From: Elymus sibiricus
Taxonomy: Eukaryota > Streptophyta > Magnoliopsida > Poales > Poaceae
Direction of reading: 5' to 3'
Assembly (NCBI GenBank): GCA_039707655.1
Contig: CM077667.1
Span: 547,874,222 to 547,938,221, forward strand
Length of the DNA: 64,000 nucleotides
This document shows positions 48,993 through 61,029 of this stretch, one piece after another. The position numbers and the translations under genes are program-made. Position 1 is the first letter of the stretch; each line of letters opens with the position of its first letter. The notes under the pieces are model-generated. The model ran no database searches and was not told the DNA's origin. It saw only the letters and a list, made by a program, of their open reading frames with translations.

Positions 48993-49162
48993 TTGAGAAA
49001 AGTTTGTGAACGCGAAATTTCGGAAATGGTTTGTAAAGAAAACAATTCCACTGCACGGTCGCTTGAAAAGTTCGTTTTGGATGAGTTTTTATGGAAGCTT
49101 TGGGTCCGGAGCAGGGTTTCGGGGCGAAATTCACAAAGGGAGGTCATATATGGAGAACTATT
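48993..49162 (+). repeat. 170-bp monomer with a 9-bp deletion, copy 1
   Basis: GGAGCGTCAGTGACAGGG is reduced to GGAGCAGGG at about 49108-49115, a loss of 9 bp. The unit also has AAATTTCGG and AAAAGTTCG. The next unit begins with TTCAGAAAGG instead of TTGAGAAAAG. The same pair of units occurs 2139 bp downstream. Confidence 0.9.
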
Positions 49163-51131
49163 TTCAGAAAGGTTTGTGAACGCGAAATGTCTGAAATGGT
49201 TTGTAAAGAAAACAATTCCACTGCACGGTCGCTTGAAAAGTTAGTTTTGGATGAGTTTTTATGCAAGCTTTGGCTCCGGAGCGTCAGTGACAGGGTTTCG
49301 GGGTGAAATTCACAAAGAGAGGTCATATATGGAGACCTATTTTGAGAAAAGTTTGTGAACGCGAAATTTTTGAAATGGTTTGTAAAGAAAACAATTCCAC
49401 TGCACGGTCGCTTGAAAAGTTAGTTTTGGATGAGTTTTTATGGAAGCTTTGGGTCCGGAGCGTGAGTGACAGGGTTTCGGGGCGAAATTCACAAAGAGAG
49501 GTCATATATGGAGACCTATTTTGAGAAAAGTTTGTGAACGCGAAATGTCTGAAATGGTTTGTAAAGAAAACAATTCCACTGCACGGTCGCTCGAAAAGTT
49601 AGTTTTGGATGAGTTTTTATGCAAGCTTTGGGTCCGGAGCTTCAGTGACAGGGTTTCGGGGCGAAATTCACAAAGAGAGGTAATATATGGAGACCTATTT
49701 TGAGAAAAGTTTGTGAACGCGAAATGTCTGAAATGGTTTGTAAAGAAAACAATTCCACTGCACGGTCGCTTGAAAAGGTAATTTTGGATGAATTTTTATG
49801 CAAGCTTTGGGTCCGGAGCGTTAGTGACAGGGTTTCGGGGCGAAATTCACAAAGAGAGGTCATATATGGAGACCTATTTTGAGAAAAGTTTGTGAACGCG
49901 AAATGTCTGAAATGGTTTCTAAAGAAAACAATTCCACTGCACGGTCGCTTGAAAAGGTAATTTTGGATGAATTTTTATGCAAGCTTTGGGTCCGGAGCGT
50001 GAGTGACAGGGTTTCGGGGCGAAATTCACAAAGAGAGGTCATATATGGAGACCTATTTTGAGAAAAGTTTGTGAACGCGAAATTTCTGAAATGGTTTGTA
50101 AAGAAAACAATTCCACTGCACGGTCGCTTGAAAAGTTTGTTTTGGATGAGTTTTTATGCAAGCTTTGGGTCCGGAGCTTCAGTGACAGGGTTTCGGGGTG
50201 AAATTCACAAAGAGAGGTCATATATGGAGACCTATTTTGAGAAAAGTTTGTGAACGCGAAATGTCTGAAATGGTTTGTAAAGAAAACAATTCCACTGCAC
50301 GGTCGCTTGAAAAGTTAGTTTTGGATGAGTTTTTATGCAAGCTTTGGGTCCGGAGCGTCAATGACAGGGTTTCGGGGCGAAATTCACAAAGAGAGGTCAT
50401 ATATGGAGACTTATTTTGAGAAAAGTTTGTGAACGCGAAATGTCTGAAATGGTTTGTAAAGAAAACAATTCCACTGCACGGTCGCTTGAAAAGGTAATTT
50501 TGGATGAGTTTTTATGCAAGCTTTGGGTCCGGAGCGTTAGTGACAGGGTTTCGGGGCGAAATTCACAAAGAGAGGTCATATATGGAGACCTATTTTGAGA
50601 AAAGTTTGTGAACGCGAAATGTCTGAAATGGTTTGTAAAGAAAACAATTCCACTGCACGGTCGCTTGAAAAGGTAATTTTGGATGAATTTTTATGCAAGC
50701 TTTGGGTCCGGAGCGTCAGTGACAGGGTTTCGGGGCGAAATTCACAAAGAGAGGTCATATATGGAGACCTATTTTGAGAAAAGTTTGTGAACGCGAAATT
50801 TCTGAAATGGTTTGTAAAGAAAACAATTCCACTGCACGGTCGCTTGAAAAGTTTGTTTTGGATGAGTTTTTATGGAAGCTTTGGGTCCGGAGCGTGAGTG
50901 ATAGGGTTTCGGGGCGAAATTCACAAAGAGAGGTCATATATGGATACCTATTTTGAGAAAAGTTTGTGAACGCGAAATGTCTGAAATGGTTTGTAAAGAA
51001 AACAATTCCACTGCACGGTCGCTTGAAAAGTTAGTTTTGGATGAGTTTTTATAGAAGCTTTGGGTCCGGAGCATCAGTTACAGGGTTTCGGGGCGAAATT
51101 CACAAAGAGAGGTCATATATGGAGACCTATT

Positions 51132-51301
51132 TTGAGAAAAGTTTGTGAACGCGAAATTTCGGAAATGGTTTGTAAAGAAAACAATTCCACTGCACGGTCG
51201 CTTGAAAAGTTCGTTTTGGATGAGTTTTTATGGAAGCTTTGGGTCCGGAGCAGGGTTTCGGGGCAAAATTCACAAAGGGAGGTCATATATGGAGAACTAT
51301 T
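51132..51301 (+). repeat. 170-bp monomer with a 9-bp deletion, copy 2
   Basis: It has the same GGAGCAGGG junction (about 51247-51254), AAATTTCGG, AAAAGTTCG and following TTCAGAAAGG unit as at 48993. It has one private change, GGGGCAAAATT (about 51261). Offset 2139 equals 12 monomers minus 9 bp, so a roughly 12-monomer segment was copied after the deletion arose. Confidence 0.9.
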
Positions 51302-52196
51302 TTCAGAAAGGTTTGTGAACGCGAAATGTCTGAAATGGTTTGTAAAGAAAACAATTCCACTGCACGGTCGCTTGAAAAGTTAGTTTTGGATGAGTTTTTA
51401 TGCAAGCTTTGGCTCCGGAGCGTCAGTGACAGGGTTTCGGGGTGAAATTCACAAAGAGAGGTCATATATGGAGACCTATTTTGAGAAAAGTTTGTGAACG
51501 CGAAATGTCTGAAATGGTTTGTAAAGAAAACAATTCCACTGCACGGTCGCTCGAAAAGTTAGTTTTGGATGAGTTTTTATGCAAGCTTTGGGTCCGGAGC
51601 TTCAGTGACAGGGTTTCGGGGCGAAATTCACAAAGAGAGGTAATATATGGAGACCTATTTTGAGAAAAGTTTGTGAACGCGAAATTTCTGAAATGGTTTG
51701 TAAAGAAAACAATTCCACTGCACGGTCGCTTGAAAAGTTAGTTTTGGATGAGTTTTTATGGAAGCTTTGGGTCCGGAGCGTGAGTGATAGGGTTTCGGGG
51801 CGAAATTCACAAAGAGAGGTCATATATGGATACCTATTTTGAGAAAAGTTGGTGAACGCGAAATGTCTGAAATGGTTTGTAAAGAAAACAATTCCACCAC
51901 ACGGTCGCTTGAAAAGTTAGTTTTGGATGAGTTTTTATAGAAGCTTTGGGTCCGGAGCATCAGTTACAGGGTTTCGGGGCGAAATTCACAAAGAGAGGTC
52001 ATATATTGAGACCTACTTTGAGAAAAGTTTGTGAACGCGAAATGTCTGAAATGGTTTGTAAAGAAAATAATTCCACTGCACGGTCGCTTGAAAAGTTAGT
52101 TTTGGATGAGTTTTTATGGAAGCTTTGGGTCCGGAGCGTCAGTGACAGGGTTTCGGGGCGAAATTCACAAAGAGAGGTCATATATGGAGACCTATT

Positions 52197-52912
52197 TTGA
52201 GAAAAGTTTGTGAACGCAAAATGTCTAAAATGGTTTGTAAAGAAAACAATTCCACTGCACGGTCGCTTGAAAAGTTAATTTTGGATGAGTTTTTATGCAA
52301 GCTTTGGGTCCGGAGCGTCAGTGACAGGGTTTCGGGGCGAAATTCACAAAGAGAGGTCATATATGGAGAACTATTTTGATAAAAGTTTGTGAACGTGAAA
52401 TGTCTGAAATGGTTTGTAAAGAAAACAATTCCACGGCACGGTCGCTTGAAAAGTTAGTTTTGGTTGAGTTTTGATGCAAGCTTTGGGTCCGGAGCATCAG
52501 TGACAGGGTTTCGGGGCGAAATTCACAAAGAGAGATCATATATGGAGACCTATTTTGAGAAAAGTTTGTGAACGCAAAATGTCTAAAATGGTTTGTAAAG
52601 AAAACAATTCCACTGCACGGTCGCTTGAAAAGTTAATTTTGGATGAGTTTTTATGCAAGCTTTGGGTCCGGAGCGTCAGTGACAGGGTTTCGGGGCGAAA
52701 TTCACAAAGAGAGGTCATATATGGAGAACTATTTTGATAAAAGTTTGTGAACGTGAAATGTCTGAAATGGTTTGTAAAGAAAACAATTCCACGGCACGGT
52801 CGCTTGAAAAGTTAGTTTTGGTTGAGTTTTGATGCAAGCTTTGGGTCCGGAGCATCAGTGACAGGGTTTCGGGGCGAAATTCACAAAGAGAGATCATATA
52901 TGGAGACCTATT
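52197..52912 (+). repeat. 358-bp dimer tandemly duplicated
   Basis: Units 52197 and 52555 share ACGCAAAATGTCTAAAATGG and end TATGGAGAACTATT. Units 52376 and 52734 begin TTGATAAAAG and share GTGAACGTG, CCACGGCACGG, TTTTGGTTGAG, TTTTGATGCAAG and AGAGATCATATATGG. I see no difference between 52197-52554 and 52555-52912. Confidence 0.9.
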
Positions 52913-55677
52913 TTGAGAAAAGTTTGTGAACGCGAAATGTCTGAAATGGTTTGTAAAGAAAACAATTCCACTGCACGGTCGCTTGAAAAGTTAGTTTTGG
53001 ATGAGTTTTTATGGAAGCTTTGGGTCCGGAGCATCAGTGACAGGGTTTCGGGGCGAAATTCACAAAGAGAGTTCATATATGGAGACCTATTTTGAGAAAA
53101 GTTTGTGAACGCGAAATGTCTGAAATGGTTTGTAAAGAAAACAGTTCCACTGCACGGTCGCTTGAAAAGGTAATTTTGGATGAGTTTTTATGCAAGCTTT
53201 GGGTCCGGAGCATTAGTGATAGGGTTTCGGGGTGACATTCACAAAGAGAGGTCATATATGGAGACCTATTTTGAGAAAAGTTTGTGAACGCGAAATGTCT
53301 GAAATGGTTTGTAAAGAAAACAATTCCACTGCACGGTCGCTTGAAAAGTTAGTTTTGGATGAGTTTTTATGCAAGCTTTGGGTCCGGAGCGTCAATGACA
53401 GGGTTTCGGGGCGAAATTCACAAAGAGAGGTCATATATGGAGACTTATTTTGAGAAAAGTTTGTGAACGCGAAATGTCTGAAATGGTTTGTAAAGAAAAC
53501 AATTCCACTGCACGGTCGCTTGAAAAGGTAATTTTGGATGAGTTTTTATGCAAGCTTTCGGTCCGGAGCGTTAGTGACAGGGTTTCGGGGCGAAATTCAC
53601 AAAGAGAGGTCATATATGGAGACCTATTTTGAGAAAAGTTTGTGAACGCGAAATGTCTGAAATGGTTTGTAAAGAAAACAATTCCACTGCACGGTCGCTT
53701 GAAAAGGTAATTTTGGATGAGTTTTTATGCAAGCTTTGGGTCCGGAGCGTCAGTGACAGGGTTTCGGGGCGAAATTCACAAAGAGAGGTCATATATGGAG
53801 ACCTATTTTGAGAAAAGTATGTGAACGCGAAATGTCTGAAATGTTTGTAAAGAAAACAATTCCACTGCACGGTCGCTTGAAAAGCTAATTTTGGATGAGT
53901 TTTTATGCAAGCTTTGGGTCCGGAGCGTCAGGGACAGGGTTTCGGGGCGAAATTCACAAAGAGAGGTCATATATGGAGACCTATTTTGAGAAAAGTTTGT
54001 GAACGCCAAATGTCTGAAATGGTTTGTAAAGAAAACAATTCCACTGCACGGTCGCTTGAAAAGGTAATTTTGGATGAGTTTTTATGCAAGCTTTGGGTCC
54101 GGAGCGTTAGTGACAGGGTTTCGGGGCGAAATTCACAAAGAGAGGTCATATATGGAAACCTATTTTGAGAAAAGTTTGTGAACGCGAAATGTCTGAAATG
54201 GTTTGTACAGAAAACAATTCCACTGCACGGTCGCTTTAAAAGTTAGTTTTGGATGAGTTTTTATGCAAGCTTTGGGTACGGAGCGTTAGTGACCGGGTTT
54301 CGGGGCGAAATTCACAAAGAGAGGTCATATATGGAGACCTATTTTGAGAAAAGTTTGTGTATGGAGCTTCAGTGACAGGGTTTCGGGGCGAAATTCACAA
54401 AGAGAGGTCATATATGGAGACCTATTTTGAGAAAAGTTTGTGAACGCGAAATGTCTGAAATGTTTGTAAAGAAAACAATTCCACTGCACGGTCGCTTGAA
54501 AAGTTAATTTTCGATGAGTTTTTATGCAAGCTTTGGGTCCGGAGCGTCAGTGACAGGGTTTCGGGGCGAAATTCACAAAGAGAGGTCATATATGGAGACC
54601 TATTTTGAGAAAAGTTTGTGAACGCGAAATGTCTGAAATGGTTTGTAAAGAAAACAATTCCACTGCACGGTCGCTTGAAAAGTTAGTTTTGGATGAGTTT
54701 TTATGCAAGTTTTAGGTCCGGAGCTTCAGTGACAGGGTTTCGGGGCGAAATTCACAAAGAGAGGTCATATATGGAGACCTATATTGAGAAAAGTTTGTGA
54801 ACGCGAAATGTCTGAAATGTTTGTAAAGAAAACAATTCCGTTGCACGGTCGCTTGAAAAGTTAATTTTCGATGAGTTTTTATGCAAGCTTTGGGTCCGGA
54901 GCGTCAGTGACAGGGTTTCGGGGCGAAATTCACAAAGAGAGGTCATATATGGAGACCTATTTTGAGAAAAGTTTGTGTACGCGAAATGTCTGAAATGGTT
55001 TGTAAAGAAAACAATTCCACTGCACGATCGCTTGAAAAGTTAGTTTTGGATGAGTTTTTATGCAAGTTTTAGGTCCGGAGCTTCTGTGACAGGGTTTCGG
55101 GGCGAAATTCACAAAGCGAGGTCATATATGGAGACTTATTTTGAGAAAAGTTTGTGAACGCGAAATGTCTGAAATGGTTTGTAAAGAAAACAATTCCACT
55201 GCACGGTCGCTTGAAAAGCTAATTTTGGATGAGTTTTTATGCCAGCTTTCGGTCCGGAGCATCAGTGACAGGGTTTCGGGGCGAAATTCACAAAGAGAGG
55301 TCATATATGGAGACCTATTTTGAGAAAAGTTTGTGAACGCGAAATGTCTGAAATGGTTTGTAAAGAAAACAATTCCACTGCACGGTCGCTTGAAAAGTTA
55401 ATTTTGGATGAGTTTTTATGCAAGCTTTGGGTCCGGAGCGTCAGTGACAGGGTTTCAGGGCGAAATTCACAAAGAAAGGTCATATATGGAGACCTATTTT
55501 CAGAAAAGTTTGTGAACGCGAAATGTCTGAAATGGTTTGTCAAGAAAATAATTCCACTGCACGGTCGCTTGAAAAGTTAGTTTTGGATGAGTTTTTATGG
55601 AAGCTTTGGGTCCGGAGCGTCAGTGACAGGGTTTCGGGGCGAAATTCACAAAGAGAGGTCATATATGGAGACCTATT
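52555..55677 (+). repeat. 3123-bp tandem segmental duplication, copy A
   Basis: The segment holds 17 full monomers plus one 83-bp truncated unit, including three 1-bp-deleted monomers (53808, 54427 and 54784). It matches the sequence from 55678 with every rare marker in order: TTGATAAAAG, AGAGTTCATATATGG, GGGGTGACATTC, GTCAATGAC, AAAAGTATGTG, GTACAGAAAAC, CGCTTTAAAAG, the truncation, CCTATATTGAG, CCGTTGCACGG and CACGATCGC. One base difference noticed is GTGACCGGG at about 54290 against GTGACAGGG in copy B. Confidence 0.9.
54344..54426 (+). repeat. Truncated 83-bp monomer, copy 3
   Basis: It has the same 96-bp deletion junction as the others. It follows a CGCTTTAAAAG monomer and precedes an AAATGTTTG/TTCGATG monomer. 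It lies 3123 bp before copy 4, inside the segmental duplication. Confidence 0.95.
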
Positions 55678-58444
55678 TTGAGAAAAGTTTGTGAACGCAA
55701 AATGTCTGAAATGGTTTGTAAAGAAAACAATTCCACTGCACGGTCGCTTGAAAAGTTAATTTTGGATGAGTTTTTATGCAAGCTTTGGGTCCGGAGCGTC
55801 AGTGACAGGGTTTCGGGGCGAAATTCACAAAGAGAGGTCATATATGGAGAACTATTTTGATAAAAGTTTGTGAACGTGAAATGTCTGAAATGGTTTGTAA
55901 AGAAAACAATTCCACGGCACGGTCGCTTGAAAAGTTAGTTTTGGTTGAGTTTTGATGCAAGCTTTGGGTCCGGAGCATCAGTGACAGGGTTTCGGGGCGA
56001 AATTCACAAAGAGAGATCATATATGGAGACCTATTTTGAGAAAAGTTTGTGAACGCGAAATGTCTGAAATGGTTTGTAAAGAAAACAATTCCACTGCACG
56101 GTCGCTTGAAAAGTTAGTTTTGGATGAGTTTTTATGGAAGCTTTGGGTCCGGAGCATCAGTGACAGGGTTTCGGGGCGAAATTCACAAAGAGAGTTCATA
56201 TATGGAGACCTATTTTGAGAAAAGTTTGTGAACGCGAAATGTCTGAAATGGTTTGTAAAGAAAACAGTTCCACTGCACGGTCGCTTGAAAAGGTAATTTT
56301 GGATGAGTTTTTATGCAAGCTTTGGGTCCGGAGCATTAGTGATAGGGTTTCGGGGTGACATTCACAAAGAGAGGTCATATATGGAGACCTATTTTGAGAA
56401 AAGTTTGTGAACGCGAAATGTCTGAAATGGTTTGTAAAGAAAACAATTCCACTGCACGGTCGCTTGAAAAGTTAGTTTTGGATGAGTTTTTATGCAAGCT
56501 TTGGGTCCGGAGCGTCAATGACAGGGTTTCGGGGCGAAATTCACAAAGAGAGGTCATATATGGAGACTTATTTTGAGAAAAGTTTGTGAACGCGAAATGT
56601 CTGAAATGGTTTGTAAAGAAAACAATTCCACTGCACGGTCGCTTGAAAAGGTAATTTTGGATGAGTTTTTATGCAAGCTTTCGGTCCGGAGCGTTAGTGA
56701 CAGGGTTTCGGGGCGAAATTCACAAAGAGAGGTCATATATGGAGACCTATTTTGAGAAAAGTTTGTGAACGCGAAATGTCTGAAATGGTTTGTAAAGAAA
56801 ACAATTCCACTGCACGGTCGCTTGAAAAGGTAATTTTGGATGAGTTTTTATGCAAGCTTTGGGTCCGGAGCGTCAGTGACAGGGTTTCGGGGCGAAATTC
56901 ACAAAGAGAGGTCATATATGGAGACCTATTTTGAGAAAAGTATGTGAACGCGAAATGTCTGAAATGTTTGTAAAGAAAACAATTCCACTGCACGGTCGCT
57001 TGAAAAGCTAATTTTGGATGAGTTTTTATGCAAGCTTTGGGTCCGGAGCGTCAGGGACAGGGTTTCGGGGCGAAATTCACAAAGAGAGGTCATATATGGA
57101 GACCTATTTTGAGAAAAGTTTGTGAACGCCAAATGTCTGAAATGGTTTGTAAAGAAAACAATTCCACTGCACGGTCGCTTGAAAAGGTAATTTTGGATGA
57201 GTTTTTATGCAAGCTTTGGGTCCGGAGCGTTAGTGACAGGGTTTCGGGGCGAAATTCACAAAGAGAGGTCATATATGGAAACCTATTTTGAGAAAAGTTT
57301 GTGAACGCGAAATGTCTGAAATGGTTTGTACAGAAAACAATTCCACTGCACGGTCGCTTTAAAAGTTAGTTTTGGATGAGTTTTTATGCAAGCTTTGGGT
57401 ACGGAGCGTTAGTGACAGGGTTTCGGGGCGAAATTCACAAAGAGAGGTCATATATGGAGACCTATTTTGAGAAAAGTTTGTGTATGGAGCTTCAGTGACA
57501 GGGTTTCGGGGCGAAATTCACAAAGAGAGGTCATATATGGAGACCTATTTTGAGAAAAGTTTGTGAACGCGAAATGTCTGAAATGTTTGTAAAGAAAACA
57601 ATTCCACTGCACGGTCGCTTGAAAAGTTAATTTTCGATGAGTTTTTATGCAAGCTTTGGGTCCGGAGCGTCAGTGACAGGGTTTCGGGGCGAAATTCACA
57701 AAGAGAGGTCATATATGGAGACCTATTTTGAGAAAAGTTTGTGAACGCGAAATGTCTGAAATGGTTTGTAAAGAAAACAATTCCACTGCACGGTCGCTTG
57801 AAAAGTTAGTTTTGGATGAGTTTTTATGCAAGTTTTAGGTCCGGAGCTTCAGTGACAGGGTTTCGGGGCGAAATTCACAAAGAGAGGTCATATATGGAGA
57901 CCTATATTGAGAAAAGTTTGTGAACGCGAAATGTCTGAAATGTTTGTAAAGAAAACAATTCCGTTGCACGGTCGCTTGAAAAGTTAATTTTCGATGAGTT
58001 TTTATGCAAGCTTTGGGTCCGGAGCGTCAGTGACAGGGTTTCGGGGCGAAATTCACAAAGAGAGGTCATATATGGAGACCTATTTTGAGAAAAGTTTGTG
58101 TACGCGAAATGTCTGAAATGGTTTGTAAAGAAAACAATTCCACTGCACGATCGCTTGAAAAGTTAGTTTTGGATGAGTTTTTATGCAAGTTTTAGGTCCG
58201 GAGCTTCTGTGACAGGGTTTCGGGGCGAAATTCACAAAGAGAGGTCATATATGGAGACCTATTTTGAGAAAAGTTTGTGAACGCGAAATGTCTGAAATGG
58301 TTTGTAAAGAAAACAATTCCACTGCACGGTCGCTTGAAAAGTTAATTTTGGATGAGTTTTTATGCAAGCTTTGGGTCCGGAGCGTCAGTGACAGGGTTTC
58401 AGGGCGAAATTCACAAAGAAAGGTCATATATGGAGACCTATTTT
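55678..58444 (+). repeat. 3123-bp segmental duplication, copy B with one monomer lost
   Basis: It aligns to 52555-55120 at an offset of 3123 bp until about 58245. From 58264 the sequence instead matches 55320 onward (offset 2944). Exactly one 179-bp unit present in copy A (55141, with GCCAGCTTTCGG) is therefore absent here. A one-monomer unequal exchange explains this. Confidence 0.85.
57467..57549 (+). repeat. Truncated 83-bp monomer, copy 4
   Basis: The junction, length and both neighbours are the same as in the copy at 54344. Confidence 0.95.
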
Positions 58445-60232
58445 CAGAAAAGTTTGTGAACGCGAAATGTCTGAAATGGTTTGTCAAGAAAACAATTTCA
58501 CTGCACGGTCGCTTGAAAAGTTAGTTTTGGATGAGTTTTTATGCAAGCTTTGGGTCCGGAGCTTCAGTGACAGAGTTTCGGGGCGAAATTCACAAAGAGA
58601 GGTCATATATGGAGACCTATTTTGAGAAAAGTTTGTGAACGCGAAATTTCTGAAATGGTTTGTAAAGAAAACAATTCCACTGTAAGGTCGCTTGAAAAGC
58701 TAATTTTGGATGAGTTTTTATGCAAGCTTTGGGTCCGGAGCGTCAGTGACAGGGTTTCGGGGCGAAATTCACAAAGAGAGGTCATATATGGAGACCTATT
58801 TTGAGAAAAGTTTGTGAATGCGAAATGTCTGAAATGGTTTGTAAAGAAAACAATTCCACTGCACGGTCGCTTGAAAAGTTAGTTTTGGATGAGTTTTTAT
58901 AGAAGCTTTGGGTCCGGAGCGTAAGTGACAGGGTTTCGGGGCGAAATTCACAAAGAGAGGTCATATATTGAGACCTATTTTGAGAAAAGTTTGTGAACGC
59001 GAAATGTCAGAAATGGTTTGTAAAGAAAACAATTCCACTGCACGGTCGCTTGAAAAGGTAATTTTGGATGAATTTTTATGCAAGCTTTGGGTCCGGAGCA
59101 TCAGTAATAGGGTTTCGGGGCGAAATTCACAAAGAGAGGTCATATATGGAGACCTATTTTGAGAAAAGTTTGTGAACACGAAATGTCTGAAATGGTTTGT
59201 CAAGAAAACAATTCCACTGCATGGTCGCTTGAAAAGTTAGTTTTGGATGAGTTTTTATGCAAGCTTTGGGTCCGGAGCGTCTGTGACAGGGTTTCGGGGC
59301 GAAATTCACAAAGAGAGGTCATATATGGAGACCTATTTTGAGAAAAGTTTGTGAACGCGAAATTTCTGAAATGGTTTGTAAAGAAAACAATTCCACTGCA
59401 CGGTCGCTTGAAAAGTTAGATTTGGATGAGTTTTTATGGAAGCTTTGGGTCCGGAGCGTGAGTGATAGGGTTTCGGGGCGAAATTCACAAAGAGAGGTCA
59501 TATATGGATACCTATTTTGAGAAAAGTTTGTGAACGCGAAATGTCTGAAATGGTTTGTAAAGAAAACAATTCCACTGCACGGTCGCTTGAAAAGTTAGTT
59601 TTGGATGAGTTTTTATAGAAGCTTTGGGTCCGGAGCATCAGTTACAGGGTTTCGGGGCGAAATTCACAAAGAGAGGTCATATGTTGAGACCTATTTTGAG
59701 AAAAGTTTGTGAACGCAAAATGTCTGAAGTGGTTTGTAAAGAAAACAATTCCACTGCACGGTCGCTTGAAAAGTTAGTTTTGGATGAGTTTTTATGCAAG
59801 CTTTGGGTCCGGAGCGTCAGGGACAGGGTTTCGGGGCGAAATTCACAAAGAGAGGTCATATATGGAAACCTATTTTGAGAAAAGTTTGTGAACGCCAAAT
59901 GTCTAAAATGGTTTGTAAAGAAAACAATTCCACTGCACGGTCGCTTGAAAAGGTAATTTTGGATGAGTTTTTATGCAAGCTTTGGGTCCGGAGCGTTAGT
60001 GACAGGGTTTCGGGGCGAAATTCACAAAGAGAGGTCATATATGGAGACCTATTTTGAGAAAAGTTTGTGAACGCGAAATGTCTGAAATGGTTTGTAAAGA
60101 AAACAATTCCACTGCACGGTCGCTTTAAAAGTTAGTTTTGGATGAGTTTTTATAAAAGCTTTGGGTACGGAGCGTTAGTGACAGGGTTTCGGGGCGAAAT
60201 TCACAAAGAGAGGTCATATATGGAGACCTATT

Positions 60233-60315
60233 TTGAGAAAAGTTTGTGTATGGAGCTTCAGTGACAGGGTTTCGGGGCGAAATTCACAAAGAGAGGTCAT
60301 ATATGGAGACCTATT
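60233..60315 (+). repeat. Truncated 83-bp monomer, copy 5
   Basis: It has the same junction and length as the other four. It lies 2766 bp after copy 4 and is followed by an AAATGTTTG/TTCGATG monomer. Confidence 0.95.
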
Positions 60316-61029
60316 TTGAGAAAAGTTTGTGAACGCGAAATGTCTGAAATGTTTGTAAAGAAAACAATTCCACTGCACGGTCGCTTGAAAAGTTAATTTT
60401 CGATGAGTTTTTATGCAAGCTTTGGGTCCGGAGCGTCAGTGACAGGGTTTCGGGGCGAAATTCACAAAGAGAGGTCATATATGGAGACCTATTTTGAGAA
60501 AAGTTTGTGAACGCGAAATGTCTGAAATGGTTTGTAAAGAAAACAATTCCACTGCACGGTCGCTTGAAAAGTTAGTTTTGGATGAGTTTTTATGCAAGTT
60601 TTAGGTCCGGAGCTTCAGTGACAGGGTTTCGGGGCGAAATTCACAAAGAGAGGTCATATATGGAGACCTATATTGAGAAAAGTTTTTGAACGCGAAATGT
60701 CTGAAATGTTTGTAAAGAAAACAATTCCGCTGCACGGTCGCTTGAAAAGTTAATTTTTGATGAGTTTTTATGCAAGCTTTGGGTCCGGAGCGTCAGTGAC
60801 AGGGTTTCGGGGCGAAGTTCACAAAGAGAGGTCATATATGGAGACCTATTTTGAGAAAAGTTTGTGTACGCGAAATGTCTGAAATGGTTTGTAAAGAAAA
60901 CTATTCCACTGCACGGTCGCTTGAAAAGTTAGTTTTGGATGAGTTTTTATGCAAGTTTTAGGTCCAGAGCTTCTGTGACAGGGTTTCGGGGCGAAATTCA
61001 CAAAGAGAGGTCATATATGGAGACCTATT

